Below the pieces are notes generated by a model. It was not told the DNA's origin. It worked only from the letters and a program-made list of their open reading frames with translations, and did not search any database. A stretch of 64,000 nucleotides of DNA from Pectobacterium sp. CFBP8739 (GTDB taxonomy: Bacteria > Pseudomonadota > Gammaproteobacteria > Enterobacterales > Enterobacteriaceae): the NCBI RefSeq assembly GCF_013449375.1, contig NZ_JACDRR010000020.1:62001-126000 (forward strand), in the 5' to 3' direction. The first letter of the stretch is position 1. Each line of letters starts with the position of its first letter. The translations under genes were made by a program, and so were the position numbers. Shown here piece after piece: positions 41,492 to 51,240 of this stretch.

Positions 41492-43237
41492 TTACTTTTT
41501 GTCCTGCGGTTTCACCGCAAGCGCGTCCACAATCACTCGGAACAGGTCGGTGTTTTCCATGTAACCACGGATACGTTCTGCACCTGGGCCGCTCGCCTGA
41601 ATCACCATATCGTCAACAGCATGAACGCCAGTATCGGAAGAGCGTGGCAGGATCCCTTCACGGAATACCGCACCCGGCACTTTCTCGTAGGCTTTGTTGG
41701 CAACGTATTGATCTTTTTCGTTCTTGATAGCAGGAACGAACTGGCCATCCAGCTTCGGACGGAACGTTTCGTAATAGTCAGGGAAGTTGTTGAAGAACAC
41801 TGCCAGACGTTTTGAAACGTTCAGATCATCGGGATAGCCGTCTTTGTTAGCGTCTTTATAGTTCGGGTAGCCCGCTTCTTCATACACACCGATCTTCTCA
41901 CGCATCTCGGTGCCCGGTTTGTCATCATCCACCGTACCGATGATAGACAGACCGTGCGTATGGTCACCTGCCACGACAATCATCGTATCTGGGTTTTTCT
42001 CAGCGAACTTTTTCGCGATAGCCACAGACTGATCCAACATGATGGTACTCATGAAAGCACGTTCCCAATCCAGCGGGTGCGAGGCCTTGTCAATCAATGC
42101 GGATTCCACCATCAGGAAGAAGCCGTCTTTGTTTTTGGACAGCACATCCAATGCTGCTTGCGTCATATCCGTCAGATCGGGTTGGTTCGGGAATTTCTTG
42201 GTCACGTCATTTTTCAGGAAACGGCGATCCAACACGCTATCCATATTGCTAGTATGGAACAGTCCCAGTAGCTTGGTGGCCTGCGCGGCATTTTTCTTCA
42301 GTGAATCCGCATCAGTCACCAGTGAGTAGCCCGCCTGCTGGAATTTCTCAACGTAGTTAGTTTCGTCTTTACGTTTTGAACCTGGCGTACTTTTCGGCAG
42401 GAAGTAGGCTGAGCCGCCGCCCAGCATGACAGTCGGCTGTACGTTGTAGAACATCTCAACGATTTCAGCTTTGTCCGCACGACGACGCGTGTGAGAGACG
42501 ACCGCCGCTGGCGTGGCGTCCTCAAGTTCCGCATCGCTGACGACGCCGACAGACATCTTGGTAGAACGGGTTAACAGCTCACCCAGCGTTTCCTGCTTCG
42601 GGTGATCCAGTGAATTTTTGCTACGGCTGACGTACACACCCAGTGCGTTCACACCGGATTTGTGACCGGTCATGTAGGCGCTCATGGTGTTGGCGCTATC
42701 GGCCGCGATAGAGTCGGTACTGGACGTACCGGCAAACGCCATATATTGCAGGTCATCAATCGCCAGACGGCCGTCTGCCTTCCCTTCCGTTACGCCTTTA
42801 GACAGGATGCGCGCACCGGTGCGGTGTGCAACGGACAGGCCATCGCCGATGAACAGAATCACGTTCTTGGCTTTACGCGTACCGGACGCGGAATAAACCT
42901 CCCAGCTCACCTGTGTTTTTTTGCCTTTGGCTTCCGCTTCAACGACATATTTGCCTGCTTCTGGCAGGTTTACATCTCGCAGCCAGATCGTGGAGGCGTT
43001 GCCGCCGTCTTCGCGCTCAACAAACGAGGCCGTTTTGCCCAGCACCTGCTGGTAATCTTTGCCGTTGATCAGAATGCGGATATCTTCCGGCTTGAGCACT
43101 TCATCAAACTCGACTTTAAAATCGAATTTTCCGCCTGCCAGCATCGTGGCACGGTCAATGGGATAAATAGCCTGAGCCTGTACCATCCCCGGTAAAGCAG
43201 CAGAAATCAGTAAAGGCAGTAACCAGCGAGCTTTCAT
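41492..43237 (-). CDS. Periplasmic alkaline phosphatase
   Basis: A 581-residue alkaline phosphatase with signal peptide (cleavage near VQAQA). It has an N-terminal extension domain (about 25-115) and then the catalytic core: FIGDGLS (metal Asp), DSIAADSANTMSAYMTG (nucleophilic Ser region), ESALIDKASHP, VAGDHTHG and the C-terminal His in DTGVHAVDDM. It is a zinc/magnesium enzyme releasing phosphate from monoesters. It leads the operon phosphatase - CPFC protein - ABC ATPase - His-rich permease, suggesting coupled metal handling. The Shine-Dalgarno AAGGA lies inside a hairpin. Confidence 0.85.
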   Translation of the reverse strand: MKARWLLPLLISAALPGMVQAQAIYPIDRATMLAGGKFDFKVEFDEVLKPEDIRILINGKDYQQVLGKTASFVEREDGGNASTIWLRDVNLPEAGKYVVEAEAKGKKTQVSWEVYSASGTRKAKNVILFIGDGLSVAHRTGARILSKGVTEGKADGRLAIDDLQYMAFAGTSSTDSIAADSANTMSAYMTGHKSGVNALGVYVSRSKNSLDHPKQETLGELLTRSTKMSVGVVSDAELEDATPAAVVSHTRRRADKAEIVEMFYNVQPTVMLGGGSAYFLPKSTPGSKRKDETNYVEKFQQAGYSLVTDADSLKKNAAQATKLLGLFHTSNMDSVLDRRFLKNDVTKKFPNQPDLTDMTQAALDVLSKNKDGFFLMVESALIDKASHPLDWERAFMSTIMLDQSVAIAKKFAEKNPDTMIVVAGDHTHGLSIIGTVDDDKPGTEMREKIGVYEEAGYPNYKDANKDGYPDDLNVSKRLAVFFNNFPDYYETFRPKLDGQFVPAIKNEKDQYVANKAYEKVPGAVFREGILPRSSDTGVHAVDDMVIQASGPGAERIRGYMENTDLFRVIVDALAVKPQDKK

Positions 43238-43239
43238 TA

Positions 43240-43274
43240 TTATGTCCTTGGTTGCGTAGTTTGACAGGACATAA
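43240..43274 (-). promoter_or_regulatory. Leader hairpin covering the phosphatase ribosome binding site
   Basis: On the mRNA strand TTATGTCCT pairs perfectly with AGGACATAA across a 17-nt loop. The 3' arm contains the AGGA Shine-Dalgarno and ends 2 nt before the ATG. This could be an RNA switch/thermometer or, as DNA, a protein operator. Confidence 0.5.
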
Positions 43275-43336
43275 CGTAGTTACCTTTTTTTACAGTTTGA
43301 TGAATTTCACCATAAATTATTTCACTTATATCTAAC

Positions 43337-43501
43337 CTATTCAGGCTTCTCTTTTAACGGCAAACGACGCCGAACAACGCCCAAGAACAGCGGCACGAAG
43401 AAAATAGTGAGGAAGGTTGCGGCCAGCATACCGCCGATCACCCCCGTTCCCACCGCCTGCTGGCTGGCCGAGCCCGCGCCGCTGCTGGTCGCTATCAGCT
43501 A
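43337..43501 (-). pseudogene. Remnant: C-terminal end of an RND efflux pump (AcrB/MexB family)
   Basis: The minus strand reads about 54 residues, from [20 protein letters not shown] through [20 protein letters not shown] to LPLKEKPE and a stop. This is the last transmembrane helix and tail of AcrB-type transporters. A stop codon in frame lies directly upstream and no further RND sequence is present, so only the 3' end of a lost gene remains. Confidence 0.85.
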
Positions 43502-43542
43502 AATCGTGGAAAAATTGAGGAGAAAATGTAAATTATCGTCGG

Positions 43543-44310
43543 CTAGGCCTGAGCGAACGCGATCACCTGTTCGGAAAAGGCCTCAGGGTGCGAGATAAAC
43601 GGCGCATGCGCGGCTTTTGGCATCACCACCGAAGTTGAGTTCGGCCACTGGTCATCCAGCAATCGGGCAACCTTGCGCGGCACCAGCCCGTCTAACGCAC
43701 CATAGAGCCGCAAGAACGGCACGACCAAGTCGGCTAACGGCTGACGTAAATCCGCTTCGCGCAAAATGGCCAACCCACCGTTTAGTACCTCGACGGACGG
43801 CATGGGCTGTTCCAGCACCACGCTTTTTAACAATCGGGCATCCTGCCGTGCGCTCTCCGTTCCCAGCGTTTGCAACGCCAGAAATCGCTCGACCGTACGC
43901 TGAAAATCTTCACTGAGCTGCTGCTGGAACCCCTGTAAGACGTCTGGCTTGATACCCGGCCAGCCATCCTGTGCGCTGAAACAGGGGGATGACGCCACGG
44001 TAATCAGCTTGTCCACCCGCGCAGGGGCGCACTGCGCAATCTGGCTGGCAACCAGTCCCCCCAGCGACCACCCTAGCCAGACGGCGTGTTCTGGTGCCTG
44101 CGCCAGCACGATATTCGCCATATCACTCAGCGACATTGCCCCAAATCCCTGACTTCTGCCATAGCCCGGCAGATCGACCAGATGCAGACGAAAATGCGGG
44201 GAGAGTCGCACAATCATGCTTTGCCATACCTGCGCATTCAATCCCCATCCGTGCAACAACACAAGATCCGTATTTCCTGCACCTTCGGTCTGCCAATACA
44301 ACGCTGCCAT
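43543..44310 (-). CDS. bioH: Pimeloyl-ACP methyl ester carboxylesterase BioH
   Basis: A 255-residue alpha/beta hydrolase. Nucleophile Ser82 in GWSLGG, catalytic Asp in [10 protein letters not shown] and His in [11 protein letters not shown]; oxyanion residues in LHGWGLN. BioH frees pimeloyl-ACP from its methyl ester in biotin synthesis. Divergent from gntX with a 44-bp gap, as in E. coli. Confidence 0.95.
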   Translation of the reverse strand: MAALYWQTEGAGNTDLVLLHGWGLNAQVWQSMIVRLSPHFRLHLVDLPGYGRSQGFGAMSLSDMANIVLAQAPEHAVWLGWSLGGLVASQIAQCAPARVDKLITVASSPCFSAQDGWPGIKPDVLQGFQQQLSEDFQRTVERFLALQTLGTESARQDARLLKSVVLEQPMPSVEVLNGGLAILREADLRQPLADLVVPFLRLYGALDGLVPRKVARLLDDQWPNSTSVVMPKAAHAPFISHPEAFSEQVIAFAQA

Positions 44311-44354
44311 CCGTTATCTTCCTTACTCAGGGAAAAACATTTTTAGGGAAAAAT

Positions 44355-45056
44355 ATGTTAACCATCACCGCCCGCTGCTGGCTATGTTTATTACCGCTTC
44401 ATCGTAGTCGGCAAGGTATTTGCTCGTACTGCCAGCGCCATTTGCCGCGTCTGCCCGCCTGCTGCCCACGTTGTGGCTTGCCCTCCGGCGACACAACGCA
44501 TCAGTGCGGGCGCTGCCTGCAAGACCCACCTCCCTGGCAATCACTCACCTTTATCAGTGACTACGTGCCGCCGCTTAACACGCTGCTGAAACAGTTTAAA
44601 TTCCACGGTAAAACCGAGCTGGCAGCGGTGCTCGCCCGGCAGCTATTACTGCGCTGGCTGACGTCCTACCGCGAGCGAAAACTCACCAGACACGTTCGCC
44701 TGCTCCGTCCTGACCGGCTGTTCACCGTTCCCCTGCACCGGAACCGCCAGTGGTATCGTGGTTTCAACCAAACCGAGTTGCTCGCCCGTCCTCTCGCCCA
44801 CTGGCTGGGTTGTGCTTACGATCCACGCGAATTGCAGCGCACGCGACGCACGCCGCTACAGCAAACGCTCAGCGCCAGCGCACGGCGTCGGAACCTACGG
44901 GGCGCATTCTCGTGTGACATTTCGTTGTCTGGGCAACAGGTGGTGTTACTGGATGATGTGGTGACGACAGGCAGCACTGCTGCGGAAATCAGCAGGCTAC
45001 TGTTGGCTCAAGGTGCGGCAGGCGTTCAAGTTTGGTGTGTGTGCCGCACCTTGTAG
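44355..45056 (+). CDS. gntX: ComF family protein GntX (YhgH)
   Basis: A 233-residue ComF-type protein: two N-terminal zinc-ribbon-like CxxC pairs (CWLCL, CSYCQ, CCPRCG, CGRC) and a C-terminal phosphoribosyltransferase domain with VVLLDDVVTTGSTAAEI (PRPP loop). Role in DNA uptake/use is suggested for relatives. ATG at 44355 matches the family start (MLTITARCWLC). Confidence 0.9.
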   Translation: MLTITARCWLCLLPLHRSRQGICSYCQRHLPRLPACCPRCGLPSGDTTHQCGRCLQDPPPWQSLTFISDYVPPLNTLLKQFKFHGKTELAAVLARQLLLRWLTSYRERKLTRHVRLLRPDRLFTVPLHRNRQWYRGFNQTELLARPLAHWLGCAYDPRELQRTRRTPLQQTLSASARRRNLRGAFSCDISLSGQQVVLLDDVVTTGSTAAEISRLLLAQGAAGVQVWCVCRTL

Positions 45057-45116
45057 TCGGGGGGAGGATGGGCGTATTATAACCGACAAGTGCAGTCAAC
45101 TATTGAGCTTACTATT

Positions 45117-45692
45117 ATGATCCGTATTACCGATGCTGCTCAGGAGCATTTCCTGAAACTGTTGGCAAAACAGGAAGAAGGCACACAGATTCGCGTATTT
45201 GTTATCAATCCAGGTACGCCGAACGCCGAGTGTGGCGTGTCTTACTGTCCGCCGGATGCGGTAGAAGCCAGCGATACCGAACTGAAGTTTGAAAAGATTT
45301 CCGCTTACGTAGACGAACTCAGCGCACCTTATCTGGAAGACGCTGAAATCGACTTCGTGACTGACCAGTTAGGTTCTCAGCTCACGCTGAAAGCGCCGAA
45401 CGCCAAAATGCGTAAAGTGGACGACAGCGCCCCGCTGATGGAACGCGTCGAGTATGTGCTGCAATCGCAAATCAACCCACAGCTGGCTGGCCACGGCGGC
45501 CGCGTAACGCTGATGGAAATTACCGACGACGGCATGGCGATTCTGCAATTTGGTGGCGGCTGTAACGGCTGTTCGATGGTCGATTACACACTGAAAGAAG
45601 GGATCGAGAAAGAGCTACTGGAAAAATTCCCTGAGCTGAAAGGCGTGAGAGATCTCACCGAACATCAGCGCGGCGAACACTCCTACTATTAA
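45117..45692 (+). CDS. nfuA: Fe-S biogenesis protein NfuA
   Basis: A 191-residue protein with an N-terminal degenerate A-type domain and a C-terminal Nfu domain holding the cluster-binding CxxC (GGGCNGCSM, about 147-155). It carries [4Fe-4S] clusters to target proteins under stress. ATG at 45117 gives the exact E. coli length; an in-frame extension upstream is not needed. E. coli gntT, which follows there, is absent. Confidence 0.96.
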   Translation: MIRITDAAQEHFLKLLAKQEEGTQIRVFVINPGTPNAECGVSYCPPDAVEASDTELKFEKISAYVDELSAPYLEDAEIDFVTDQLGSQLTLKAPNAKMRKVDDSAPLMERVEYVLQSQINPQLAGHGGRVTLMEITDDGMAILQFGGGCNGCSMVDYTLKEGIEKELLEKFPELKGVRDLTEHQRGEHSYY

Positions 45693-45734
45693 TTTTCCAA
45701 TCCTCTAATCCTCTTTTCTACTGATTTCTCCTTC

Positions 45735-45764
45735 CGCTTCTTCCCCCACTCAGGGGAGGAAGCG
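45735..45764. terminator. Bidirectional terminator between nfuA and malQ
   Basis: Stem CGCTTC-TTCCCC / GGGGAG-GAAGCG with one mismatch, lying between two convergent genes; T-rich sequence flanks it on both sides. Confidence 0.7.
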
Positions 45765-45777
45765 TATTCGTCTTGGT

Positions 45778-47862
45778 TTAGGTTTTCTGCGTTTTCATCG
45801 GCCCGCCACGGCGCAAATCCATATCCCGAACCAGCCGTTCAAGGCAGCGGTCAGCGAAGATCGACTCTAGCGGGCGCGTAAGCTTGCGCCGCCAATTGGG
45901 GTATTCACGATTGGTGCCCGGCACATTGACCGGTGTCGCCATGTCCAGCCAGTCTTCCAGTTGGAACCCGACCAGTGCGCTTGCGCTATCGGCGACATAG
46001 CGATGAACACCGCGACTCAGCGGCGCGCCCATCGTCGTCAGCGCCGAGTTGCGGCCAACCCGCTGCGGCAATAGCCCGAATTCATGCAACGCGTTGAGCA
46101 GTCCCTGCTTCGCTTTCTCACGCTGCTGCATTTGTTCTTGCAGTAACGCTTCTGTCGGGTACAGCCCCAATTCCCGCCCCAGCGATAAATCCACGGTTTG
46201 CCAGTAGCCGCGTAGCGTCGGGAGATCGTGCGTCGTAATGGTTGTCATGGCCTGACGTGGGTAATCTTCCGGTGCGCGGAAGTGATTCTCCTCGTCCTTT
46301 TCAAAGAACAGCACTTTGTAAGAATAGATACCGTAATCATGCAGCTTGCTGACAATTTCCGGCGGCACCGTACCTAAATCCTCACCGATAATCAGGCAGC
46401 GATGACGCTGGCTTTCCAGCGCCAGTACCGCCAGCAGATCGTCGACCGGATAATGCACGTAAGCCCCGTTGCCCGCCGACTCCGCCTTGGGTATCCACCA
46501 CAGACGCAAGAGCGCCATCACGTGGTCGAGTCGCAACGCGCCACAGTGCGCCATGTTGCTACGCAGGACGTCGATAAACGGTTGATAGCCACGTAGCTGA
46601 AGCATGGTGGGGTTCATCGGGGCAAGCTGCCAGTCTTGTCCCTGTGGCCCAAGCGGATCCGGCGGTGCGCCGATAGAAGCATCAAGGCAATAGAGCTGCC
46701 GTTCGTCCCAGGTTTCCGCGCCACCCTGTGCGACCCCAACGGCTAAATCGCGATACAGACCGAGCGGCAGGCCAAGCTGTTTACTGTGCGCATAGCACTC
46801 CGCCAGTTGCTCATGCGCCACCCATTGCAGCCAGCTGTAGAAGGTAATCTCATCGCTGTTTTCACGGCGGAATGACTTCACGGTTTCGCTGTGCACGTCA
46901 TGGTAACTTGCTGGCCATTGGTGCCAGTCCGCGTAATTCTCACCCTGCTTTTTCAGGTAGGCCTGCAACGCATCAAACGTCGCCTGAAGTTGCAGGCTCT
47001 GCCCGCCGCTGACGACAAACTGGCGAAAGGCGCTAATACGCGGATCCAGCGCACTGCGCCTCGTAAAGTAGCGGAACGCCAGCCGCAAAGCGGTCAGTTT
47101 AAGCGCCGTCACCGGTTCATAATCGACCCAGCGCCCTGCCCGTAACGCGGCAACCGCGCTTTGTGTATCTTCACGGTGCCACCATGCCTGCGCTTCCTCG
47201 CTCTGCTGAAAATCATCAATGCGATTCACGTCGATATAAATGATGTTCAACCAGTGTCGGGAGGACGGACTGTAAGGGCTTGCGGCTTCTGGCTGTGCGG
47301 GATACAGCGAATGCAGCGGATTCAGCCCCACAAAGGCACCGCCGCGTCGGGCAATTTGCTCAACCAGTTGGCGCAGGTCGCCAAAGTCCCCGACGCCCCA
47401 GTTGTTCTGCGAGCGCAGGGTATAAAGCTGGACGGTCACACCCCACCAGCGTTTTCCCTGCTGTAAGGCTTCAGGCTCATAGCAGCGGTGCGGCGCGACA
47501 ATAATGCGGCAGCTCCAGCGCTGATCAGCCTGCGTCAGCGTCAGGTGGTGGTAACCCAGCGGCAGCACGCCCGGCAGCGCCAACGTTGAGCCGCCCGTGA
47601 TCTCTCCTTGAATTTGACCGCCGTTTTCATACATCAGCGTCCAGAGGAATTCACCGTGACCAGCAAGCTCAATGACCGCGTCCCTGCCCTGCAAAAAGAC
47701 ACGAACAGGCGGCAAGGGCGCATTGCCGCTGTCAGAAACGTCCATCATTGCCTGAATCTGGTTTCTGATTGCGGCCGCAACAATGTGCTCTTTGCCATAG
47801 GCATCGGTATAGCTTTCCGCGATGCCTGTCTGCTGGCTTGCCAGTTTATCCACCTTGAACAC
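45778..47862 (-). CDS. malQ: 4-alpha-glucanotransferase (amylomaltase)
   Basis: A 694-residue GH77 enzyme that transfers maltosyl/maltodextrin units between chains. GH77 landmarks: SPYSPSSRHWLN near 195, ALRLDHVMALLRLWW (nucleophile Asp), IIGEDLGTVP (acid Glu) and TTHDLPTLRGYW. It follows malP by 12 bp and works with it on imported maltodextrins. Confidence 0.95.
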   Translation of the reverse strand: MFKVDKLASQQTGIAESYTDAYGKEHIVAAAIRNQIQAMMDVSDSGNAPLPPVRVFLQGRDAVIELAGHGEFLWTLMYENGGQIQGEITGGSTLALPGVLPLGYHHLTLTQADQRWSCRIIVAPHRCYEPEALQQGKRWWGVTVQLYTLRSQNNWGVGDFGDLRQLVEQIARRGGAFVGLNPLHSLYPAQPEAASPYSPSSRHWLNIIYIDVNRIDDFQQSEEAQAWWHREDTQSAVAALRAGRWVDYEPVTALKLTALRLAFRYFTRRSALDPRISAFRQFVVSGGQSLQLQATFDALQAYLKKQGENYADWHQWPASYHDVHSETVKSFRRENSDEITFYSWLQWVAHEQLAECYAHSKQLGLPLGLYRDLAVGVAQGGAETWDERQLYCLDASIGAPPDPLGPQGQDWQLAPMNPTMLQLRGYQPFIDVLRSNMAHCGALRLDHVMALLRLWWIPKAESAGNGAYVHYPVDDLLAVLALESQRHRCLIIGEDLGTVPPEIVSKLHDYGIYSYKVLFFEKDEENHFRAPEDYPRQAMTTITTHDLPTLRGYWQTVDLSLGRELGLYPTEALLQEQMQQREKAKQGLLNALHEFGLLPQRVGRNSALTTMGAPLSRGVHRYVADSASALVGFQLEDWLDMATPVNVPGTNREYPNWRRKLTRPLESIFADRCLERLVRDMDLRRGGPMKTQKT

Positions 47863-47874
47863 CCTCTCCTTTTC

Positions 47875-50415
47875 CTAACGATGCGCCTGCCAAATGCGCG
47901 TCTGGTAATCATGAATCGCCCGATCCGAACTGAACATCCCCATTTTGGCGGTATTCAACACACAGCGGCGCGTCCATTCATCCGGCTCACGGTAAAGCGC
48001 ATCAACACGTTGCTGCACCTCGCAATACGGTGCGAAATCGGCCATTAACATATAGGGGTCTCCCAGCTTTAGCAGGCTATCTAACAACGGGGCAAACGCG
48101 TTTTTATCCCCCTGACTGAACGCGCCGCTCGCAAGTTCATTCAGCACTTCACGCAGCAGCGGCGTCACGGCAAGGTAGTCAGACGGCTCATAGCCCTGCG
48201 CCTGTAGCGCTTTGACCTGTTCGACGGTGTGACCAAAAATGAACAGATTGTCTTCACCGACCTGCTGTGCCATTTCCACATTCGCACCGTCCAGCGTGCC
48301 GACGGTCAACGCACCGTTCAGTGCCAGCTTCATGTTACCCGTGCCGGACGCCTCTTTACCTGCGGTTGAAATCTGCTCAGACACATCTGCGGCAGGGATC
48401 ATCCGTTCGGCCAGTGATACGCGATAGTCCGGCGGGAAGACGACCTTCAGGCGATCGTTAACGCGGCGATCCTGATTAATGACCGTAGCGACCCGGTTAA
48501 TGGCATAAATAATGTTTTTCGCTAATACATAGCCCGGCGCCGCTTTGGCACCGAACAAAAAGACGTGCGGCACTATATCCAGATGCGGATTGTCACGCAA
48601 TTGACGATATAGCGCGAGGATATGCAGCAGATTCAAATGCTGGCGTTTGTACTCATGCAATCGCTTGATTTGCACATCAAACAGCGCGTGCGGATCGATC
48701 ACGATGTCGTACTGCTGGCGCAGGTAGGTTGCCAACTGCGTTTTATTATCGGCCTTGATTTGTCGATAGCGCTCACGAAAGCCGGCATCGTCAGCATAGG
48801 GCTCCAGCCCTTTCAACGCGGGCAGATCATTCACCCACGGCGTGTGCAGCGTGTCGTCAATGAGCGCGGACAACGCCGGATTACACTGCTTTAGCCACCG
48901 GCGTGGTGTAATGCCGTTGGTGACGTTATGGAATTTGGTCGGCCACAGTTGGTGATATTCCGGGAACAGATCTTTCACCACCAGTTCCGAATGCAGTGCC
49001 GCCACGCCGTTGACCGCAAAGCAACTAACCACGCATAGGTTTGCCATGCGAATCTGACGCTGATGGCGAATCGCGAGTTTCGCCCACACCTGCCGATCGC
49101 CGGGCCACTTGTCCTCGACCTGCGCCTTAAACTGCGTATCAATTTGCCGGATGATCGACAGGTGGCGAGGTAGCAGGCGGCCAAACAGCCGTTCGTCCCA
49201 GCGCTCAAGTGCTTCCGGCATCAGCGTGTGGTTGGTATAGGCAAAGGTGCGTCCGGTTATCGACCAGGCTTCATCCCACGGTATCTGATGCTCATCCAGC
49301 AGCAGACGCATCAATTCGGGGATCGCCAACGTCGGGTGGGTATCATTAAGCTGGATGACTTCGTAATCCGGCAGCGTGGACAGCGCGCGACCCGCATTAA
49401 GATGACGGCGCAGAATGTCGGCTACCGAACAGGCACAGTGGAAATACTGCTGCATCAGGCGCAGGCGTTTGCCCGCCGCGTGATTGTCATTCGGATAGAG
49501 CACGCTGGTCAGGCTGCTGGCGGAAATGCCCGCCTGAGCCGCGCGCAGATAGTGCCCTTCGTTGAATAGCGTCAAATCAAACGGATCGCGATGCGTCGCG
49601 CGCCACAGACGCAGCGGCTGTGCGGCGCCGTTGTGATAGCCAATCACCGGCAGGTCACAGGCTTCGCCTCTGAAAACGGTATCCGGCAGCCAGCGCAGGG
49701 TGCCGTCCGTCTGGGGTTGCAGACGCCCGCCAAACCCGACATCCACCGCCAGCTCCGCACGCGGTACAAACCACGGATAGGCGTCGCGCTGCCAGTCATC
49801 GGCGGTTTCTTGCTGCTTTTCTTGCGCAAAGTGCTGGCGAAACAGCCCGTATTGGTAGTTAAGGCCGTAACCCGTTGCAGGCTGCCCCACCGTGGCCATC
49901 GAATCCAGAAAGCAGGACGCCAGCCGACCTAGCCCACCATTGCCTAAACCCGGATCGGTTTCCTGTTCGAGGATATCGCTCAAATTCAGCCCCTGCTCCG
50001 TCAACACGGCAGCCACCGCGTCATACCATCCCAGATTCAGCAGGTTGTTGCCCGTCAGACGACCGGGCAGAAACTCCATCGACAGATAGTTCACATGGCG
50101 CTGAGGCGTATGAGCAGTGGACGGCGTTGGCGACGCAGTATGCATCAGCAATTGCTCAGACAGCGCCAGGCTGACGGCACGCCAGCACTGTACTGGCGTC
50201 ATCGCGTTAAGCAACGTGACGCCAGCGAGTCGCTGTTGGCGTCGCAGCGCGGCAGCAAATTCTGCGGCATCAAAGGCGACAGCAGGATGAGCGGAAGAAA
50301 CGGGCTGCGTTAAAGCATCTGGCTTTTTTGCAGCCGCTGAACGTTTTGACGATCCGGATACTTTTGCAGAACCCGACGTTCTTAAAGAATCTGACTTTTT
50401 TGTTGAATCTGACAT
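47875..50415 (-). CDS. malP: Maltodextrin phosphorylase with an added low-complexity N-terminus
   Basis: An 846-residue glycogen/maltodextrin phosphorylase; the PLP lysine is in [14 protein letters not shown] and the glycogen-phosphorylase signature [18 protein letters not shown] is intact. It releases glucose-1-phosphate from maltodextrins. It is about 50 residues longer than E. coli MalP because of a Ser/Lys/Ala-rich N-terminus (residues about 2-45, e.g. [18 protein letters not shown]). The ATG at 50415 has GGAGG upstream. It begins 42 bp after glpR with no malT between, unlike E. coli, so it may be read from the glp operon. Confidence 0.93.
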   Translation of the reverse strand: MSDSTKKSDSLRTSGSAKVSGSSKRSAAAKKPDALTQPVSSAHPAVAFDAAEFAAALRRQQRLAGVTLLNAMTPVQCWRAVSLALSEQLLMHTASPTPSTAHTPQRHVNYLSMEFLPGRLTGNNLLNLGWYDAVAAVLTEQGLNLSDILEQETDPGLGNGGLGRLASCFLDSMATVGQPATGYGLNYQYGLFRQHFAQEKQQETADDWQRDAYPWFVPRAELAVDVGFGGRLQPQTDGTLRWLPDTVFRGEACDLPVIGYHNGAAQPLRLWRATHRDPFDLTLFNEGHYLRAAQAGISASSLTSVLYPNDNHAAGKRLRLMQQYFHCACSVADILRRHLNAGRALSTLPDYEVIQLNDTHPTLAIPELMRLLLDEHQIPWDEAWSITGRTFAYTNHTLMPEALERWDERLFGRLLPRHLSIIRQIDTQFKAQVEDKWPGDRQVWAKLAIRHQRQIRMANLCVVSCFAVNGVAALHSELVVKDLFPEYHQLWPTKFHNVTNGITPRRWLKQCNPALSALIDDTLHTPWVNDLPALKGLEPYADDAGFRERYRQIKADNKTQLATYLRQQYDIVIDPHALFDVQIKRLHEYKRQHLNLLHILALYRQLRDNPHLDIVPHVFLFGAKAAPGYVLAKNIIYAINRVATVINQDRRVNDRLKVVFPPDYRVSLAERMIPAADVSEQISTAGKEASGTGNMKLALNGALTVGTLDGANVEMAQQVGEDNLFIFGHTVEQVKALQAQGYEPSDYLAVTPLLREVLNELASGAFSQGDKNAFAPLLDSLLKLGDPYMLMADFAPYCEVQQRVDALYREPDEWTRRCVLNTAKMGMFSSDRAIHDYQTRIWQAHR

Positions 50416-50457
50416 CGTGCCTCCTCCGTTGTCCATCATGGAAAAGGCACATCGGGT

Positions 50458-51216
50458 TCAACACAACTCCAACTGTACCTTATGTTGTTCAATGATTTTC
50501 AGTACGCTGGCTGGTGGTGACTGATCGGTAAAAAGATAGTCGATCAAATCCATGTTGCCCAAATTCACCATCGCATTACGGCCGAATTTGGAATGATCCG
50601 TCACCAGCATGACGCAGCGAGAATTTTCAATAATCGCCCGTTTTGTGCGCACTTCATGGTAATCAAACTCCAGTAATGATCCATCCATGTCAATACCGCT
50701 GATACCCAAAATGCCGAAATCCAGACGGAACTGAGAGATAAAATCCAGCGTCGCCTCGCCCATGATACCGCCATCACGGGTACGCACTTCACCACCGGCC
50801 AAAATCAGGCGAAAATCCTCTTTTGCCGTCAGCAGCGTTGCCACGTTCAGGTTATTGGTCACCACGCGCAGATCCCTATGTTGCATGAGCGCATAGGCCA
50901 CCGCTTCAGGCGTGGTGCCGATATCGATAAACAAGGTGGCACCGTCTGGAATCTGGCTCGCGACTCGACGAGCAATACGCGCTTTTTCGTCCGACCACAT
51001 CATTTTGCGGTCATGGTAGGCCGTATTCACTGAACTGGACGGCAACGCCGCGCCGCCGTGGTGGCGATGGATTTTATTCTGCTCAGCTAAATCGTTCAGA
51101 TCGCGACGGATGGTTTGCGGGCTCACCGCAAAATGATCCACTAGCTCTTCAGTGCTGACATAGCCTTGCCGACGCACCAGTTCAATAATGGCGTCATGCC
51201 GTTGTGTCTGCTTCAC
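50458..51216 (-). CDS. glpR: Glycerol-3-phosphate regulon repressor GlpR
   Basis: A 252-residue DeoR-family repressor: HTH YVSTEELVDHFAVSPQTIRRDLNDL and a sugar-phosphate-binding domain (GATLFIDIGTTPEAVA, VVTNNLNVA, RTRDGGIMG). Glycerol-3-phosphate is the inducer. Third gene of glpEGR; a good GlpR operator lies in front of divergent glpD. Confidence 0.95.
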   Translation of the reverse strand: MKQTQRHDAIIELVRRQGYVSTEELVDHFAVSPQTIRRDLNDLAEQNKIHRHHGGAALPSSSVNTAYHDRKMMWSDEKARIARRVASQIPDGATLFIDIGTTPEAVAYALMQHRDLRVVTNNLNVATLLTAKEDFRLILAGGEVRTRDGGIMGEATLDFISQFRLDFGILGISGIDMDGSLLEFDYHEVRTKRAIIENSRCVMLVTDHSKFGRNAMVNLGNMDLIDYLFTDQSPPASVLKIIEQHKVQLELC

Positions 51217-51240
51217 ATTAATCCCCTAAGACGCCTCAGT

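Noticed and set aside
43238-43336. Pho box or Zur box upstream of the alkaline phosphatase gene
   Set aside because: A CTGTCA-like half and a TAAC/GTTA dyad are present, but neither matches a full Pho or Zur site well enough to report.
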